A DNA stretch of 64,000 nucleotides, taken from assembly GCA_002010665.1 (NCBI GenBank), contig MTON01000013.1, positions 50,880 to 114,879 of the forward strand, given 5' to 3'. The notes beneath the pieces were generated by a model. The model did no database searches, had not been told where the DNA came from, and was given only the letters and a program-made list of their open reading frames with translations. The first letter of the stretch is position 1. Each line of letters begins with the position of its first letter. Both the position numbers and the translations under genes were made by a program. Of the stretch, positions 44,996-53,313 are shown piece by piece. The DNA comes from Candidatus Aminicenantes bacterium JdFR-78 (GTDB taxonomy: Bacteria; Acidobacteriota; Aminicenantia; JdFR-78).

Positions 44996-45652
44996 ATGGA
45001 AGAAGACACCATTTTATATCCAAGAACTTTAAGGGATAGGGTATACATTTATTTAAAAAATGCAATTTTAAAAGGGGAACTTAAAGCGAATCAGAGGATT
45101 CAGGAAAAGGAAATAGCATCAATGTTTGGTGTGAGCACAACGCCTGTCCGTGAAGCGATTTTAAAGCTTGCTGGAGAAGGATTTATAAGAATAGATAGCC
45201 ACAAGGAGGCATTTGTAAGGGAAATTTCTTACAAAGAACTCGAGGACATTTATGAAGTTATAAGATATCTTGACAGCCTTTGTATGCGAATGGTAGCAGA
45301 AACAATATCTGATGAGAGAATAGAAGAAATTGAAAGAATGACAGAGAAAATGGAAGAGTTTTGCAAAATTGATACAATTGATGAGTATTGTGAATTGAAT
45401 TCCAAAATTCACATTAAAATATGGGAAGCTGTTGAGAATAAATTCCTCTATAAAATTATTTTACAAGTTCATGACCAATTTTTAAGATACAATACGCAGA
45501 GAGCTTGTGTTTTTAAAGAACCAGGCGCACTTGAGGAGTCGCTTAAAGACCATAAGCTTCTTGTCGAGATTTTAAAGGAAAAGAACAAAGCCAAAGCTGA
45601 GAAATTTGCTTTAAGACATTGGCGAGCAAGATTTTTACCTCCTCCCTTTTAA
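44996..45652 (+). CDS. GntR-family transcriptional regulator (FadR/FCD type)
   Basis: 218 residues. Winged-helix N-terminus: LRDRVYIYLKNAILKGELKANQRIQEKEIASMFGVSTTPVREAILKLAGEGFI in consecutive pieces is the GntR helix-turn-helix, followed by the wing. The C-terminal FCD ligand domain is helical (EDIYEVIRYLDSLCMRMVAE, NSKIHIKIWEAVENKFLYKII, EESLKDHKLLVEILKEKN) with the metal-binding Asp/His pattern. Such regulators respond to small acids or amino acids. Position between creatininase and asparaginase suggests it controls them. A leaderless start at 44996 is preferred over GTG 44966. Confidence 0.87.
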   Translation: MEEDTILYPRTLRDRVYIYLKNAILKGELKANQRIQEKEIASMFGVSTTPVREAILKLAGEGFIRIDSHKEAFVREISYKELEDIYEVIRYLDSLCMRMVAETISDERIEEIERMTEKMEEFCKIDTIDEYCELNSKIHIKIWEAVENKFLYKIILQVHDQFLRYNTQRACVFKEPGALEESLKDHKLLVEILKEKNKAKAEKFALRHWRARFLPPPF

Positions 45653-45713
45653 TCCCTTAAAGTTTCAAAAAAAGCTAACTTATTAGTTTCTATATAAAAT
45701 CCTAAAAATTCAT

Positions 45714-45742
45714 TTGACTGAAAATAAAATTTGTTTTTTAAT
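45714..45742 (+). promoter_or_regulatory. Promoter of the asparaginase gene
   Basis: TTGACT (45714-45719), 17 bp, TTTAAT (45737-45742), leaving about 14 nt of leader that carries AGGAGG. Confidence 0.6.
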
Positions 45743-45762
45743 TTTAATTTCAGGAGGTGGCA

Positions 45763-46815
45763 ATGAAGAAGTTATCAAGGAGGGACTTTTTTAAAAAAGG
45801 TTTAATCACAGGTGCAGGTATAGCAATTTTAAGTAAATTTAATTTTCTCCAGGGTAAAGAAATAGACAGGAAAAAGGGAGGTCCAGTAGTAATAGCAAGC
45901 AGAAATGGTTTAAAAGCCACTCAAAAGGCAATGGAATTGCTTAAAAAAGGGGTTGATCCTCTTGATGCAGTTATTGCAGGGGTAAATTTAGTAGAAAATG
46001 ATCCTAATGATTTAGGGGTTGGATATGGAGGGCTTCCAAATGAAGAAGGGATTGTAGAACTAGATGCCTCTGTTATGCATGGACCAACCCATAATGCTGG
46101 GGGAGTTGCAAGCCTTAGAAATATTAAAAATCCTTCGAAAGTCGCTAAATTAGTTATGGAAAGAACTGATCATGTTCTATTAGTTGGAGAAGGTGCTTTA
46201 AGATTTGCAAAGGCTCATGGATTTAAAGAGGAGAATTTATTGACTGATAGAGCCAGAGAAATATGGTTAAGATGGAAAGAAACATTATCTGATAGAGATG
46301 ACTGGTTCCCTCCCAAAGAAGTTGAAAAGGAACTCGAAGAAGTTTTTCATCATGGGACTATTAATTGTTTGGCAATTGATTCTAAAGGAAATATTGCTGG
46401 GGTTACTACTACGAGTGGATTACCTTTTAAAATTCCAGGTAGAGTAGGTGATTCACCTATAATAGGAGCAGGTCTTTATGTTGATAATGATGTAGGTGCT
46501 GCAGGTTCGACAGGTAGGGGAGAAGCAAATCTTCTTAATTGCGGAAGTTTTACAGTTGTTGAATTTATGAGAAAGGGATATTCACCTGAGGAAGCATGTT
46601 TAAAAACACTTGAGAGGATAGCATATACAACCAAGAAACAGCCTTATCTTCTGGATAGAAAGGGAAGGCCTAAATTTTCCTTGACTTTTTATGCACTGAA
46701 TAAAAAAGGAGAATTTGGTGCAGCTTCAATGTGGAGTGGAGCAAAATTTGCTGTTCATGACGGGACTAAGAACAGATTAATAGAATGCGCATATTTATTT
46801 AAGAGAGAAAAATAG
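45763..46815 (+). CDS. Tat-exported Ntn-type asparaginase (N4-GlcNAc-asparaginase/isoaspartyl peptidase family)
   Basis: 350 residues. The N-terminus KKLSRRDFFKKGLITGAGIAIL is a twin-arginine signal. The enzyme matches the glycosylasparaginase/type III asparaginase family: SRNGLKATQKAMELL, HGTINCLAIDSKGNIAGVTTTSG with the autoprocessing nucleophile Thr after HHG, GAGLYVDNDVGAAGSTGRGE. It self-cleaves into alpha and beta chains and hydrolyses beta-linked aspartyl or GlcNAc-Asn bonds, here in the periplasm. The ATG at 45763 fits AGGAGG with 5-nt spacing; an earlier GTG overlaps that site. It lies behind a GntR regulator. Confidence 0.9.
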   Translation: MKKLSRRDFFKKGLITGAGIAILSKFNFLQGKEIDRKKGGPVVIASRNGLKATQKAMELLKKGVDPLDAVIAGVNLVENDPNDLGVGYGGLPNEEGIVELDASVMHGPTHNAGGVASLRNIKNPSKVAKLVMERTDHVLLVGEGALRFAKAHGFKEENLLTDRAREIWLRWKETLSDRDDWFPPKEVEKELEEVFHHGTINCLAIDSKGNIAGVTTTSGLPFKIPGRVGDSPIIGAGLYVDNDVGAAGSTGRGEANLLNCGSFTVVEFMRKGYSPEEACLKTLERIAYTTKKQPYLLDRKGRPKFSLTFYALNKKGEFGAASMWSGAKFAVHDGTKNRLIECAYLFKREK

Positions 46816-46817
46816 GA

Positions 46818-47465
46818 ATGAATAAGTGTATTAAATGTAAAAGTAGAAAAGGAAAACGTTATTGTTCGGCTTTTTCGGGCTTGATATGTTCATTGTGCTG
46901 TGGCAAATATAGGGAAAAGGAGATTAATTGTCCTGAGTCATGTATCTATCTTTTAAAACATCGAAGTTATCAAGAAAAAAAAGAATGGATTAGAAATATT
47001 GCTAAGCCAGAGATAATTGAAAAGAAACAAGGAGAGATTTATGAAGATAAAAAATTTATGTGGTTAACTTTTTATATTGAAAAAATGATAGTAGATTTTG
47101 CCTCTAATCATGATATAACAGATAGAAAAGTAATCAAAACATTAGAGTATGTTTTGGATAAATTGAAAAAGGAGAAAAGCTTAATTTACATGGGTGATAA
47201 AGATTTGAAAGAAAAGGATGAGCTGGGAGAAGTTATTTATAATTCTATCAAAAATATACGCTATCCAAGGGAAATCATAGTACCTGAGTCGATTGAACTC
47301 TATAATAATGAGGAAAAAATAAAATGCATTGAAAATTTAATTTTTTCTGCAAAACTATATTCCAAAGGTGAGCTTGATGGAAAAAATTATATAAATTTTG
47401 CAAGACAAAGGGTAGAGAAGATTATAAAAGAAAGTGGGGAAAAGAAAATAATAATTCCTCGCTAA
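46818..47465 (+). CDS. Cys-rich zinc-binding protein of unknown function, 215 aa
   Basis: The first 45 residues hold eight cysteines (Cys4, 7, 16, 24, 27, 28, 38, 42) in pairs such as CIKC and CSLCC, making probably two zinc knuckles, with CPESCIYLL closing the unit. The remainder is helical and charged (KKEWIRNIAKPEI, TLEYVLDKLKKEKSL) with no recognised fold. No signal peptide; cytoplasmic. It begins 2 bp after the asparaginase stop, so it is probably in that operon. A role in nucleic-acid or protein binding is possible but not shown. No gene name can be given. Confidence 0.7.
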   Translation: MNKCIKCKSRKGKRYCSAFSGLICSLCCGKYREKEINCPESCIYLLKHRSYQEKKEWIRNIAKPEIIEKKQGEIYEDKKFMWLTFYIEKMIVDFASNHDITDRKVIKTLEYVLDKLKKEKSLIYMGDKDLKEKDELGEVIYNSIKNIRYPREIIVPESIELYNNEEKIKCIENLIFSAKLYSKGELDGKNYINFARQRVEKIIKESGEKKIIIPR

Positions 47466-47491
47466 TATATTCATTTGAATAAAAAATATAG

Positions 47492-47540
47492 TTGACAATA
47501 AATTTGTAATTTGGTATTCTGTAATTGTAATACAAATTAC
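47492..47540 (+). promoter_or_regulatory. Promoter with overlapping inverted-repeat operator
   Basis: TTGACA (47492-47497), 17 bp, TATTCT (47515-47520). The -10 box sits in an inverted repeat: GTAATTTGGTATT (47506-47518) against AATACAAATTAC (47529-47540), 12-bp arms with one bulged G, plus an extra GTAATT in between. It ends against the AAGGAGG site of the RHH gene, so repressor binding would block both polymerase and start. Confidence 0.7.
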
Positions 47541-47553
47541 AAGGAGGTAAAAA

Positions 47554-47907
47554 ATGGCTGAGGAAAGAAAACAGGCTAAGGGGAAATTAGATGAGTTCAC
47601 TATACAGGTTGAAAAAGTTGCAACTAAAACCGCGGAATCAATTAAAAAGTTAATTGAAAAAGCCCTTTCTGCGAGAAATACTGTTCTTACAATAAGAGTC
47701 AATGAAGAAGCAAATGAAAAATTAAATATGCTTGTCCAGGCAGGTATTTTTAAGAGTCGCTCAGAAAGTGCTGCTTTTCTAATTCAATCAGGTATAAAGA
47801 GTCAAAAAGAGCTTTTTGATAAGATAAATGACAAATTAAAGCAGATTGAGAAATTGAGAAAGGAATTAAAGGAAACAATTGCCAAAGAAATAAGGATTTC
47901 AGAATAA
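47554..47907 (+). CDS. Ribbon-helix-helix transcriptional regulator
   Basis: 117 residues. A helical N-terminus (KLDEFTIQVEKVATKTAESIKKLIEKAL) precedes a ribbon-helix-helix unit: TVLTIRVNEEANEKLNMLVQAG is the beta strand and first helix, FKSRSESAAFLIQSGI the second helix, then a coiled-coil tail (LFDKINDKLKQIEKLRKELKE). Such MetJ/Arc-type dimers bind direct or inverted repeats in the major groove. The inverted repeat over its own -10 box strongly suggests self-repression. No toxin gene is downstream; the next gene (ade) is convergent, 7 bp away. Confidence 0.8.
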   Translation: MAEERKQAKGKLDEFTIQVEKVATKTAESIKKLIEKALSARNTVLTIRVNEEANEKLNMLVQAGIFKSRSESAAFLIQSGIKSQKELFDKINDKLKQIEKLRKELKETIAKEIRISE

Positions 47908-47914
47908 GAAATTA

Positions 47915-49654
47915 TTACTCATAAAGTGAGACAATTTTAAATTCTTCTACATCTACTAATCCTCTATCAGTTAACTTCAAGCTTGGAATAACAGGAAGAG
48001 CTAAAAAGGATAAAGTTATAAAGGGATTTTCAAGTTTTGAGCCCAACTCCTTAGCAGATTTTAGTAATTTCTTTAATTTTTCAATTACATGCTCATACGA
48101 CTCATTAGACATCAGCCCAGCAATAGGTAATGAAAGGGAGGCTTTTATTTCTTCATCTGCAACTACAACAAACCCACCTTCCATTTTTGAAATTTCTTCC
48201 ACTGCAAGATACATTGAATAACTGTCCACTCCGACTACAACAATGTTGTGGGAGTCATGGGCAACTGATGAACCCAATGCTCCCTTTTTTAATCCAAAGC
48301 CTTTGACAAATCCCAATCCTATATTTCCAGTGCTTCTATGACGCTCAATAACTGCGAGTTTAAGAATATCATTTTCAATATCACTAATAATTTCTTCGTC
48401 TCTTACTTTAGGATTAATAACTAATTTTTTAGTTACAATCTGATTTGGTATTATTTCAATCACCTTTATCTTTTTGCCTTCATCTTTAATTTTGAAGCTA
48501 TCAGGTGAAATTGATTTAATATGAATGGTTTTTAGAACTGAGGGGTCTGTATATTGAGGTATATCAACAATTAATTCAGCTTCCTCGACAACGAGTTTAC
48601 CGGATTTGAATACTTTATTTATTTTGAAGTCTGAAAGGTTTTCCACAATTACTAAATCCGCTACATATCCAGGTGCAATTCCTCCTTTTCTTTTTAAATT
48701 AAAATATTGTGCTGTATTTAAAGTTACCATTTGAACAGCTCTCACAGGATTTAGACCAAGTTTAACTGCCTTTCTTAAAATGTAATCCATATGTCCTTCA
48801 TTTAATAGATCTTCGGGATGTCTATCATCTGAAACAAAAAAACATCTATGATAATTTTCATTATTTACAATTGATAAAAGTTCTTCTAAATTCTTGGCTG
48901 CAGAGCCTTCTCTAATCATAATTCTCATGCCTGAACGTAATTTCTTTTTAGCCTCTTCTTGAGTAGTGCACTCATGGTCTGATTCAATCCCTGCACAAAG
49001 GTATGCTTGAAGATTCAATCCTGATAAGCCTGGTGAGTGACCATCCACTATTTTTTTATTTTCTCTTGTAATTTTTATTTTTCCCAGCACTTCAGGAACT
49101 CCTAAAATAACACCAGGGAAATTCATCATTTCAGCAAGACCAAGAATTCGTTCTTCTTTAAGCAAATTTTCAATATTTCTGATTCCTATTTCTCCTCCAG
49201 CAGTTTCCATATGAGTTGCAGGAACACAGGAAGGAACCATAAAATAAATATCAAAAGGTAAATTTTCGCTTGCTTTAAGCATATATTCAATTCCTTTTTC
49301 TCCCAAAACATTTGCTATTTCATGAGGATCTGCAATTATAGTTGTTGTTCCATGAGAAAGGACCAATTTAGCAAATTCTGAAGGACAGAGCAGGGAACTC
49401 TCAATATGAATATGCCCATCTATTAATCCTGGTAAAAGATATTTTCCCTCTAAATCAAATACTTGATGAGCTTCCTTATATTCTTCTCCTATACCAGCGA
49501 TAAATTCTTTCCATAAGAGCACATTTGTCTTATGTATCTCGCCTGAAAAAACATCAACTAAATTTACATTTTTTAATAAAATATCACCCTTTATTTCTCC
49601 TTTTGCAACTTTAATAAGCTGACTTAAATTCTCTAAATTTTTAAATAATGTCAT
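47915..49654 (-). CDS. ade: Adenine deaminase
   Basis: 579-residue amidohydrolase converting adenine to hypoxanthine. GLIDGHIHIESSLL carries the metal-binding His pair and Glu, ATTIIADPHEIANVLG the conserved DPHE, and SDDRHPEDLL the downstream Asp. The C-terminal Ade domain (GFGLKKGALGSSVAHDSHNIVVVG in pieces, GGFVVVADEEI, SLPIAGLMS) distinguishes it from other amidohydrolases. Length is normal. Upstream on the minus strand lies hpt, 84 bp away, so adenine is turned into hypoxanthine and then IMP by neighbouring genes. A GGAG site precedes the ATG. Confidence 0.95.
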   Translation of the reverse strand: MTLFKNLENLSQLIKVAKGEIKGDILLKNVNLVDVFSGEIHKTNVLLWKEFIAGIGEEYKEAHQVFDLEGKYLLPGLIDGHIHIESSLLCPSEFAKLVLSHGTTTIIADPHEIANVLGEKGIEYMLKASENLPFDIYFMVPSCVPATHMETAGGEIGIRNIENLLKEERILGLAEMMNFPGVILGVPEVLGKIKITRENKKIVDGHSPGLSGLNLQAYLCAGIESDHECTTQEEAKKKLRSGMRIMIREGSAAKNLEELLSIVNNENYHRCFFVSDDRHPEDLLNEGHMDYILRKAVKLGLNPVRAVQMVTLNTAQYFNLKRKGGIAPGYVADLVIVENLSDFKINKVFKSGKLVVEEAELIVDIPQYTDPSVLKTIHIKSISPDSFKIKDEGKKIKVIEIIPNQIVTKKLVINPKVRDEEIISDIENDILKLAVIERHRSTGNIGLGFVKGFGLKKGALGSSVAHDSHNIVVVGVDSYSMYLAVEEISKMEGGFVVVADEEIKASLSLPIAGLMSNESYEHVIEKLKKLLKSAKELGSKLENPFITLSFLALPVIPSLKLTDRGLVDVEEFKIVSLYE

Positions 49655-49738
49655 TTATAGGCTCCTCTCTCTCATTAAAATTTCACAGATTTTTCCCATT
49701 AAATAAATTCGACATTTATTCCTCTGCGCCTTTATACC

Positions 49739-50275
49739 TCATTTCTTCTCTTCGAATTCAATATATCCTATATACGGTAAATTGCGAAAACGTTCGTCAT
49801 AGTCAATTCCATAACCAACAACAAATTTATTAGGAATTGTAAAACCGAGATAATCTATTTTGACTTCGATTTTATGGCGCGCAGGTTTATCGAGAAGAGC
49901 ACATATTTTCACTGATTTTGGTTTTCTCTGAAGCATTAAATCCTTAATGTATTTTAAGGTTAAACCTGTATCTATAATGTCTTCCACAATTAAAACATGT
50001 TTGCCCTCTACTTGAATTGTTAAATCAGAAAGGATTCTAACTACACCTGAGCTTTCGGTTCCTGAACCATAACTTGAAACTCCAAGAAAATCACATTTTA
50101 CAGGAATAGTTAATTTACGAACTAAATCAGCCATAAAAATCCATGCGCCTTTTAGAATGCATACTAACACTAAATCTTTGTTTTTATAGTCAGTGGAAAT
50201 TTTCTCAGCTAACTCTGAGATTTTCTTTTCTATTTCTTCTTTATTAATGAGCGGATAAACCTTTACATTTTGCAT
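49739..50275 (-). CDS. hpt: Hypoxanthine phosphoribosyltransferase
   Basis: 178-residue type I phosphoribosyltransferase salvaging hypoxanthine (and perhaps guanine) with PRPP. The PRPP motif VLIVEDIIDTGLTLKYI, the flexible-loop segment VSSYGSGTESSG and the purine-binding FVVGYGIDYDERFRNLPYIG are typical of bacterial HPRT. Length is normal. It is the first gene of the purine-salvage pair with ade. The ATG has no ribosome site and lies 11 nt after a -10 box. Confidence 0.95.
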   Translation of the reverse strand: MQNVKVYPLINKEEIEKKISELAEKISTDYKNKDLVLVCILKGAWIFMADLVRKLTIPVKCDFLGVSSYGSGTESSGVVRILSDLTIQVEGKHVLIVEDIIDTGLTLKYIKDLMLQRKPKSVKICALLDKPARHKIEVKIDYLGFTIPNKFVVGYGIDYDERFRNLPYIGYIEFEEKK

Positions 50276-50286
50276 GGCATGTAAAA

Positions 50287-50315
50287 ATTTAACTGACAGC
50301 TGGAGAAATTGTCAA
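50287..50315 (-). promoter_or_regulatory. Promoter of hpt-ade
   Basis: Minus strand TTGACA (50310-50315), 17 bp, TTAAAT (50287-50292). Predicted leader is about 5 nt, without ribosome site. Confidence 0.65.
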
Positions 50316-50355
50316 GATTGTATTTTAAAAATTTCAGGAATGATAAGAAATTTTT

Positions 50356-51048
50356 TTAATCTAATGCTTTTGCTGTAATAATTAAAATTAATCCTTTATT
50401 ATCTCCATTCATTTTTGAAACACCAACAACTGTTGTTTCTCCGTTTTTAAGAGTTAATTTTGATTCTATAAGTGAACCTTTCTTGCCCGTTAACCTGACG
50501 GAAAAATTAATAATTTCTTCTTTTCTATCCTTTATAAATTTTGATTTTAAGACATTTAATCTAAAACGATAAGAATCACCTAATATTATGCTTGAATACT
50601 CACTTTCCGAAGTTTTTAAATAAGAGCTATCCAGAAGCTGGTAATAATTGTATTTTAAAAATGATTCTAGTTCTTTTATAACTTTTGCAATAGGTGGAAT
50701 ATTAATTGATTTTGACTTTTCTCGAACTTCAGCCAGAATAAGCCATATTTTAAATTCTAGCTGTTTTGGTTTGACATCACACTCTTTGATAACCGCAAGC
50801 ATTTTCTCTACATTTTCAGGGTAATCAGAAATAGTAATCATATTTAAGCGGTCATTAAAAAGAATATGTCCTCTCTTACTCCTAAAAGGAATTAATAAAT
50901 CATAAACCTGAGATGCTTTTATATATTTTAGTTTAACGATCTCTTTTTTTAAAACAGGCTCTCCTTCTTTTCCTCCGCTTGTTTGAACGAGAAGAATAAT
51001 AAGGGAAAAAGTTAAGGCCAAAAATACAAATATTTTTCTATAATTCAT
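50356..51048 (-). CDS. Exported secretin-short-domain-like protein
   Basis: 230 residues with a signal peptide. The middle (VKLKYIKASQVYDLLIPFRSKRGHILFNDRLNMITISDYPENVEKMLAVI in pieces) follows the pattern of secretin/TonB short N domains: a beta-alpha-beta unit with hydrophobic repeats and the D-x-x-N-x-I-x-I-x-D strand. A C-terminal part (NGETTVVGVSKMNGDNKGLILIITAKAL) resembles the start of a secretin beta domain, but there is no pore. It overlaps the anti-sigma gene by 7-11 bp and so belongs to the ECF operon. It could be a regulated periplasmic partner. Function not established. Confidence 0.65.
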   Translation of the reverse strand: MNYRKIFVFLALTFSLIILLVQTSGGKEGEPVLKKEIVKLKYIKASQVYDLLIPFRSKRGHILFNDRLNMITISDYPENVEKMLAVIKECDVKPKQLEFKIWLILAEVREKSKSINIPPIAKVIKELESFLKYNYYQLLDSSYLKTSESEYSSIILGDSYRFRLNVLKSKFIKDRKEEIINFSVRLTGKKGSLIESKLTLKNGETTVVGVSKMNGDNKGLILIITAKALD

Positions 51049-51544
51049 TTTCTCCTCCTAAATTAAAGTTTTTATCAAAATACCAGATTACTCTCGTATT
51101 AGTTTCTTTTAAGATAAAAGAAACTTTTAATTTATCAAATTTTATAGTTTCAGAAACTTTTGGAAGTTCTTTTTTTTGTTCTTCAAATTTTCTATGGAAA
51201 TAATTGCTGTAAAAATAAAAGCCTCCTGTTATAATTCCGATTAATATCAAAGCAGTAGCTATTGCTTTTTTCCAGTTATATGTATATATGGTCTTAAGAG
51301 TTTCCACTTTATATAATCTATTCTTAAAAACTTTCCATTCAATTTCATTAAAATCTGATATTATATCTTTTTCAGCAATTTCCTTAATTTTTTTCATAGT
51401 TTTTAAATATAATTTGTAACTTTCCTCACAGCTTTTGCATTTTGATAAATGCTTTTTTATTTTCTCTATCTTTCTTTTATTTAATTCTCCACCAATATAA
51501 AGAGGTAAAAGTTTCTCAATTTTTCTACAATCCATTTTATTCAT
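51038..51544 (-). CDS. Anti-sigma factor with zf-HC2 motif
   Basis: 168 residues. A zinc anti-sigma domain at the N-terminus (DCRKIEKLLPLYIGGEL, then KKHLSKCKSCEESYKLY with the H-x3-C-x2-C core), a membrane helix around residues 85-103 (ATALILIGIITGGFYFY) and a short exported tail. It would bind and restrain the ECF sigma factor encoded just upstream. Start chosen at 51544: ATGAATAA overlaps the sigma stop, with GGTGAG as the ribosome site. Other in-frame starts exist at 51556 and 51535. Tight coupling supports a sigma/anti-sigma pair. Confidence 0.8.
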   Translation of the reverse strand: MNKMDCRKIEKLLPLYIGGELNKRKIEKIKKHLSKCKSCEESYKLYLKTMKKIKEIAEKDIISDFNEIEWKVFKNRLYKVETLKTIYTYNWKKAIATALILIGIITGGFYFYSNYFHRKFEEQKKELPKVSETIKFDKLKVSFILKETNTRVIWYFDKNFNLGGENEL

Positions 51545-52091
51545 TTTTCTCACCAAATTGAGGATAAAATTTTAATAATTCATTTTTTAGTTTTTTTCTT
51601 GCAGAAAAGAGATTAAATTTAATTGAACTTTTTGAACATTTAAGAATATTTGCGGTTTCCTTAATACTTTTTTCTTCAAGGTCTCTCAATATAAAGACTG
51701 CTCTTTCCTTTGGACTGAGACTCGCCAAGCATTGAAATAACTTCTCTTTGAATTCGGAAAGGAAATATTGGGAATGAGGATCTTTTTGATTTTGGGAAAT
51801 TTCACGCTTTTTGGCTAATTCCTTTTCTCTCTTTCTTAAAATATTTATACAAAGATTTGAGTTAATTTGATAAAGCCAGTTAATGAAATTTTTCTTTGTA
51901 TTAAAACTTTTTATATATTTAAATGCTTTCAAAAAAACTTCCTGTGCAACATCCTTTGCATCTTCTCTATTTCCTAAAAATCTGTATGCGAAATTTAACA
52001 TTTTCTTTCTATAAGGCAATATTAATTTTTCAAAAGACTGAACATCTCCTTTTTTAGCATTCTCAATTAATATTTTTTCCTGAAATTTCAT
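51537..52091 (-). CDS. ECF-type RNA polymerase sigma factor
   Basis: 184 residues with the two conserved regions of sigma-70 family group 4. Region 2: KKMLNFAYRFLGNREDAKDVAQEVFLKAF, INWLYQINSNLCINILR. Region 4: LSPKERAVFILRDLEEKSIKETANILKCSKSSIKFNLFSARKKL in pieces, a helix-turn-helix for the -35 element. Region 3 is absent, as expected. It heads the sigma-anti-sigma-secretin-domain operon, probably self-regulated, although I could not read a clear promoter upstream. Confidence 0.92.
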   Translation of the reverse strand: MKFQEKILIENAKKGDVQSFEKLILPYRKKMLNFAYRFLGNREDAKDVAQEVFLKAFKYIKSFNTKKNFINWLYQINSNLCINILRKREKELAKKREISQNQKDPHSQYFLSEFKEKLFQCLASLSPKERAVFILRDLEEKSIKETANILKCSKSSIKFNLFSARKKLKNELLKFYPQFGEKNE

Positions 52092-52185
52092 TTATCAGTG
52101 ATTTATTTTTCATTTCCATTATTATATACTTTGGAAGAAAAGGAAAGGTTAGGAAAAATTCATAAGAAAATTCAAAATTCAGAAA

Positions 52186-52965
52186 TCAAAATTTAAAATT
52201 CCAAGAAGGTGATTCGTATTTTCTCTGAAGAGTTAAAATTTCTTTTTTCTCCTGTTCATTAAAAATTTTATTTTTAAATTTAATTTGAAAAAATTCTTTA
52301 AATCCCTGGACAAGGCATGAAACAACTTCGGAAAAACTGATATCCCTTCCAAGTATTTCTTTTATAGAAGTCATATTCTTTTCAAATTGAGGTGTTGATT
52401 CAGGAGTTAATTTTTTTAAAATTTCATAATCGCTTTCAATAGGAATTGAGCCATGCTGAAGAAAATAATTTCCTTCTCTTTTTTGTGCACTTCCAACTAA
52501 TTTTTTACCATTGACTTTGATCTCATCCTGGGCTGGATAGGAAAAACAGGGGAGGGATTTTAAAGGATAGGAGGAGACCTTTCTTGAAGCAAGTTGAGCG
52601 TTTATTCCCATTTTAGAAAATCCAAGGCATAAAGCCTGGGAAATTAGCTGATAGGAGTTTTTAAGAGAATCTGTAAATATCTCTACTTCAGATGATGCAA
52701 TACTGTAAGTAATTTCTTTATCATGGAGAACAAGTTTACCTCCTGTTATTCGTCTGACTAAATCAAAATTCTTCTCTTTCAAATAATTGAGATTAATCAC
52801 TTCGTTCACCTTCTGAAAATAACCAAGAGAGGCAGTGGGTTTTTCCCATTGATAAAAACGAAGAATTGTTTTTTTCTCTTTTTTAATAAGAAGAAACATG
52901 AACTCATCAATAGCCATATTAAGAGATCCCTTAAGGGGCTGATCATTAATAATTAATTCCCACAT
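52186..52965 (-). CDS. Lipoate-protein ligase A-family acyltransferase
   Basis: 259 residues of the biotin/lipoate A/B protein ligase fold. WELIINDQPLKGSLNMAIDEFM, FYQWEKPTASLGYFQ, VRRITGGKLVLHDKEITYS, and KVNGKKLVGSAQKREGNYFLQHGSI provide the RRxxGG-like loop and the catalytic Lys. Such enzymes attach lipoate or octanoate to dehydrogenase E2 or glycine-cleavage H proteins; LplA, LipM and LipL are hard to tell apart by eye. Begins in an AT-rich stretch just below tRNA-Gly on the same strand. Serine/glycine metabolism enzymes elsewhere (glyA) fit a role in H-protein lipoylation, but no partner is adjacent. Confidence 0.82.
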   Translation of the reverse strand: MWELIINDQPLKGSLNMAIDEFMFLLIKKEKKTILRFYQWEKPTASLGYFQKVNEVINLNYLKEKNFDLVRRITGGKLVLHDKEITYSIASSEVEIFTDSLKNSYQLISQALCLGFSKMGINAQLASRKVSSYPLKSLPCFSYPAQDEIKVNGKKLVGSAQKREGNYFLQHGSIPIESDYEILKKLTPESTPQFEKNMTSIKEILGRDISFSEVVSCLVQGFKEFFQIKFKNKIFNEQEKKEILTLQRKYESPSWNFKF

Positions 52966-53062
52966 CTTGTTTTTCTATCAATAATACACTCTTGATATTA
53001 ACATTTTACATTTCACATTTCACTATTTTCAATATAAGATTTGGGATTTTTAATATAAAAAA

Positions 53063-53137
53063 TGGAGCGGGCAACGGGATTCGAACCCGCGACACCGAGC
53101 TTGGGAAGCTCGAGCTCTACCACTGAGCTATGCCCGC
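53063..53137 (-). tRNA. tRNA-Gly (anticodon CCC), CCA encoded
   Basis: A complete cloverleaf on the minus strand: acceptor GCGGGCA/TGCCCGC, D arm GCTC-AGTGGTAGA-GAGC, anticodon stem CGAGC/GCTCG with loop TTCCCAA giving anticodon CCC (bases 53103-53105 on the plus strand read GGG), and T arm GCGGG-TTCGAAT-CCCGT. The 3' CCA is encoded (53063-53065). The total is 75 nt. It reads the rare GGG codon. No obvious terminator follows. Confidence 0.97.
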
Positions 53138-53150
53138 TCTCTCAAATTCA

Positions 53151-53179
53151 AAAATAAAAAAATCCTGATTTTTTGTCAA
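53151..53179 (-). promoter_or_regulatory. Promoter of tRNA-Gly
   Basis: Minus strand TTGACA (53174-53179), 17 bp, TATTTT (53151-53156). The start would be about 7 nt before the mature tRNA 5' end. Confidence 0.65.
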
Positions 53180-53273
53180 GACAGAAACCACTCAATTCAA
53201 CAAAGGGAAAACGTGAAAACAGTAATTAAATTTAAGAGAAATTTTTACTTAAAAACAATAATATGAAGATTGG

Positions 53274-53302
53274 TTGACTTTTAGAATAAACGATTTTATA
53301 TT
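53274..53302 (+). promoter_or_regulatory. Promoter of glgA-trxA-trxB-amrS
   Basis: TTGACT (53274-53279), 17 bp, TATATT (53297-53302). ATG 53314 lies 11 nt later without ribosome site, so the leader is about 5 nt. Confidence 0.72.
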
Positions 53303-53313
53303 AATCTCTACTG

